A stretch of 64,000 nucleotides of DNA from an uncultured Alphaproteobacteria bacterium. GTDB taxonomy: Bacteria; Pseudomonadota; Alphaproteobacteria; HIMB59; GCA-002718135. Within the stretch, counting starts at the first letter, position 1. Every line of letters begins with the position of its first letter. The position numbers were made by a program, and so were the translations under genes. The DNA is taken from positions 239,774-303,773 of the forward strand of contig CACHSZ010000001.1 of the NCBI GenBank assembly GCA_902582755.1, read 5' to 3'. Under the pieces are notes generated by a model, which was not told where the DNA came from, searched no databases, and worked only from the letters and a program-made list of their open reading frames with translations. Positions 63,053 to 64,000 of this stretch are shown piece by piece.

Positions 63053-63712
63053 ATGAAATACAAAGCACTTTTATTTGGATCTATCGGGACACTAATTGAA
63101 TCTTCTAACATTCAACGTAACTCATTTAATGAAGCTTTTAAAGAAGCTGGACTTGATTGGTATTGGGATGAGCAAGATTATAAGATTTTGTTAAAAAAAT
63201 CTGGTGGGACAAAAAGAGTAGAAGATTTTGCTGAAAAAAATAATGTTAATGTAAATGCTTCACAAATTAGAAATAGAAAAACAGAAATCTTTAGCTCGTA
63301 CATTATTCAGAATAAACAAAAATTAAGAAAGAGTGTTGATGAAATAATTAAGTATACAAAAGATAATAATATTAAACTTGCTTTCTCAACTTCCACAACT
63401 TTAAATAATGTCGATGCAGTATTTGAAAGTCTTTCTGGTCAAATTTCAAAAGAAGAATTTGAATTCATTGGTAATAAATCATTTGTTAAAAATGAAAAAC
63501 CACATCCAGAAATTTATAAAGTTACATTGGATAAATTAAATTTACAGCCAGAAGATTGTCTTGCAATAGAGGATACTGAAGAAAGTAGTAATTCTGCCGT
63601 AAGTGCTGGAATTAAATGCATTGGGTTTCCAGGTGATTACCATTTGGTAGATAGTTTTCAAATGTGTATTAAAAAAATGAATTTATTAGATCAATCTATT
63701 TTTTCATTGTAA
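63053..63712 (+). CDS. HAD-like protein lacking the motif I aspartates (CbbY/beta-phosphoglucomutase-like)
   Basis: A 219-residue protein of the CbbY-like HAD fold. Motifs II (AFSTSTT), III (KNEKPHPEIYKVTLDKL) and IV (CLAIEDTEESSNSAVSAGI) are present, but motif I, normally DxDGTL, is LFGSIGTL: the nucleophile Asp and the general acid/base Asp are both replaced. Canonical phosphoryl transfer is therefore unlikely. The same LFGSIGTL-type motif is, in my recollection, found in relatives linked to polyol ABC importers, so it may be a conserved non-canonical member. Role unknown. Confidence 0.78.
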   Translation: MKYKALLFGSIGTLIESSNIQRNSFNEAFKEAGLDWYWDEQDYKILLKKSGGTKRVEDFAEKNNVNVNASQIRNRKTEIFSSYIIQNKQKLRKSVDEIIKYTKDNNIKLAFSTSTTLNNVDAVFESLSGQISKEEFEFIGNKSFVKNEKPHPEIYKVTLDKLNLQPEDCLAIEDTEESSNSAVSAGIKCIGFPGDYHLVDSFQMCIKKMNLLDQSIFSL

Positions 63713-63725
63713 ATAATCAAATCAA

Positions 63726-64000
63726 ATGTTTCTAAAAAATTTTAATATAAAAAATAAGACTGCTCTTGTGACAGGGTCAGGCAAAGGCATAGGTAAAGCA
63801 TGTGCTATAGCGTTAGCAGAAGCAGGTGCAAATGTAATTATTCTTAGTCGTACAGAAAAAGATCTTTTAATTGTTCAAAACAAAATTAAAAAACTCAAAA
63901 AGAAATGTAGTTATTATGTGTGTGATGTAACTAATTTTAAAGAAATAAAAAAAATATTTACTAAAATCAATAAATTAGACATATTAGTAAATAATGCTGG
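63726..64000 (+). CDS. Short-chain dehydrogenase/reductase, N-terminal part (truncated by window edge)
   Basis: The frame begins at ATG 63726, 13 nt after the HAD gene, and runs off the right edge. The visible 91 codons contain the cofactor motif TGSGKGIGKACAIALAEAGA and end in LVNNAG, the SDR NNAG motif. In this position an SDR would oxidise the imported sugar alcohol or its product; substrate is not determinable. Confidence 0.9.
   Translation, partial: MFLKNFNIKNKTALVTGSGKGIGKACAIALAEAGANVIILSRTEKDLLIVQNKIKKLKKKCSYYVCDVTNFKEIKKIFTKINKLDILVNNA

Overview
The window is 64 kb of very AT-rich, tightly packed bacterial chromosome with about 76 protein genes, no tRNA or rRNA genes, no insertion sequences and no CRISPR array. 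Gaps are mostly a few bases, many neighbours overlap by 1 or 4 nt, and seven convergent pairs share overlapping stop codons. Several gene blocks are typical of Alphaproteobacteria: lgt-midA-pgeF facing ubiK, uvrC-pgsA-moaD-moaE, separate petA-petB-petC, a MarR/OmpR/EnvZ set next to ilvE, COG0523-WD40 behind znuA, and a proC/COQ9-like pair. The low GC, compaction and solute-uptake genes suggest a streamlined marine alphaproteobacterium (SAR11-like or AEGEAN-169/HIMB59-like). That placement is an inference; no marker phylogeny was run.

Layout. 1-6.3 kb: recR (cut by the edge), def, fmt, truA, a CIA30-like exported protein, a DUF1289 protein, a threonine dehydratase-family enzyme and a large aminopeptidase P, ending at a terminator shared with a 58-codon gene absent from the ORF track. 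6.6-8.7 kb: a GT4 glycosyltransferase and a GhrA-like dehydrogenase. 8.7-15.3 kb, minus strand: rpmH-rnpA-yidD-yidC-engB-argB-nucleotidase-dapD-dapE. 15.4-17.7 kb: panC, an FMN-binding oxidase-like gene and an unusually short cca. 17.6-23.3 kb is a zinc island: zur-znuB-znuC facing znuA across a near-consensus Zur box, then a COG0523 GTPase, a WD40 protein, a small CxxxxC protein and a 27-residue cysteine-rich peptide gene. ZnuA carries a (Asp-His-Asp) tandem repeat of about 71 residues.

23.3-42.3 kb is largely housekeeping: pirin, trmL, petABC, ychF-pth-rplY-prs, pgeF-midA-lgt, ubiK, a YbjN-like gene, proC, a TetR/COQ9-like gene, csaA, a sensor kinase/response regulator/MarR set, ilvE, moaE, moaD, pgsA and uvrC. 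42.4-50.4 kb is sulfur-flavoured: xsc (sulfoacetaldehyde acetyltransferase), a GMC oxidoreductase, a Ca/Na antiporter, cysQ, cysD and fused cysNC.

50.4-64 kb is the most novel part. It holds an HpsN/HisD-family dehydrogenase, five SnoaL-like genes (about nine domains in two subfamilies), a bicupin, a MetE-catalytic-domain-like zinc methyltransferase, a LacI regulator, an ABC importer (binding protein plus two permeases), a HAD-like protein without its catalytic aspartate, and the start of an SDR dehydrogenase. All three divergent promoter regions of this cluster carry the same inverted repeat, TATTCA-N6-TGAATA. I infer one LacI-controlled uptake and catabolic regulon for an unidentified, possibly polyol-like, sulfonated or methylated compound. 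Within the importer operon a strong terminator hairpin separates the binding-protein gene from the permeases and would favour production of the binding protein.
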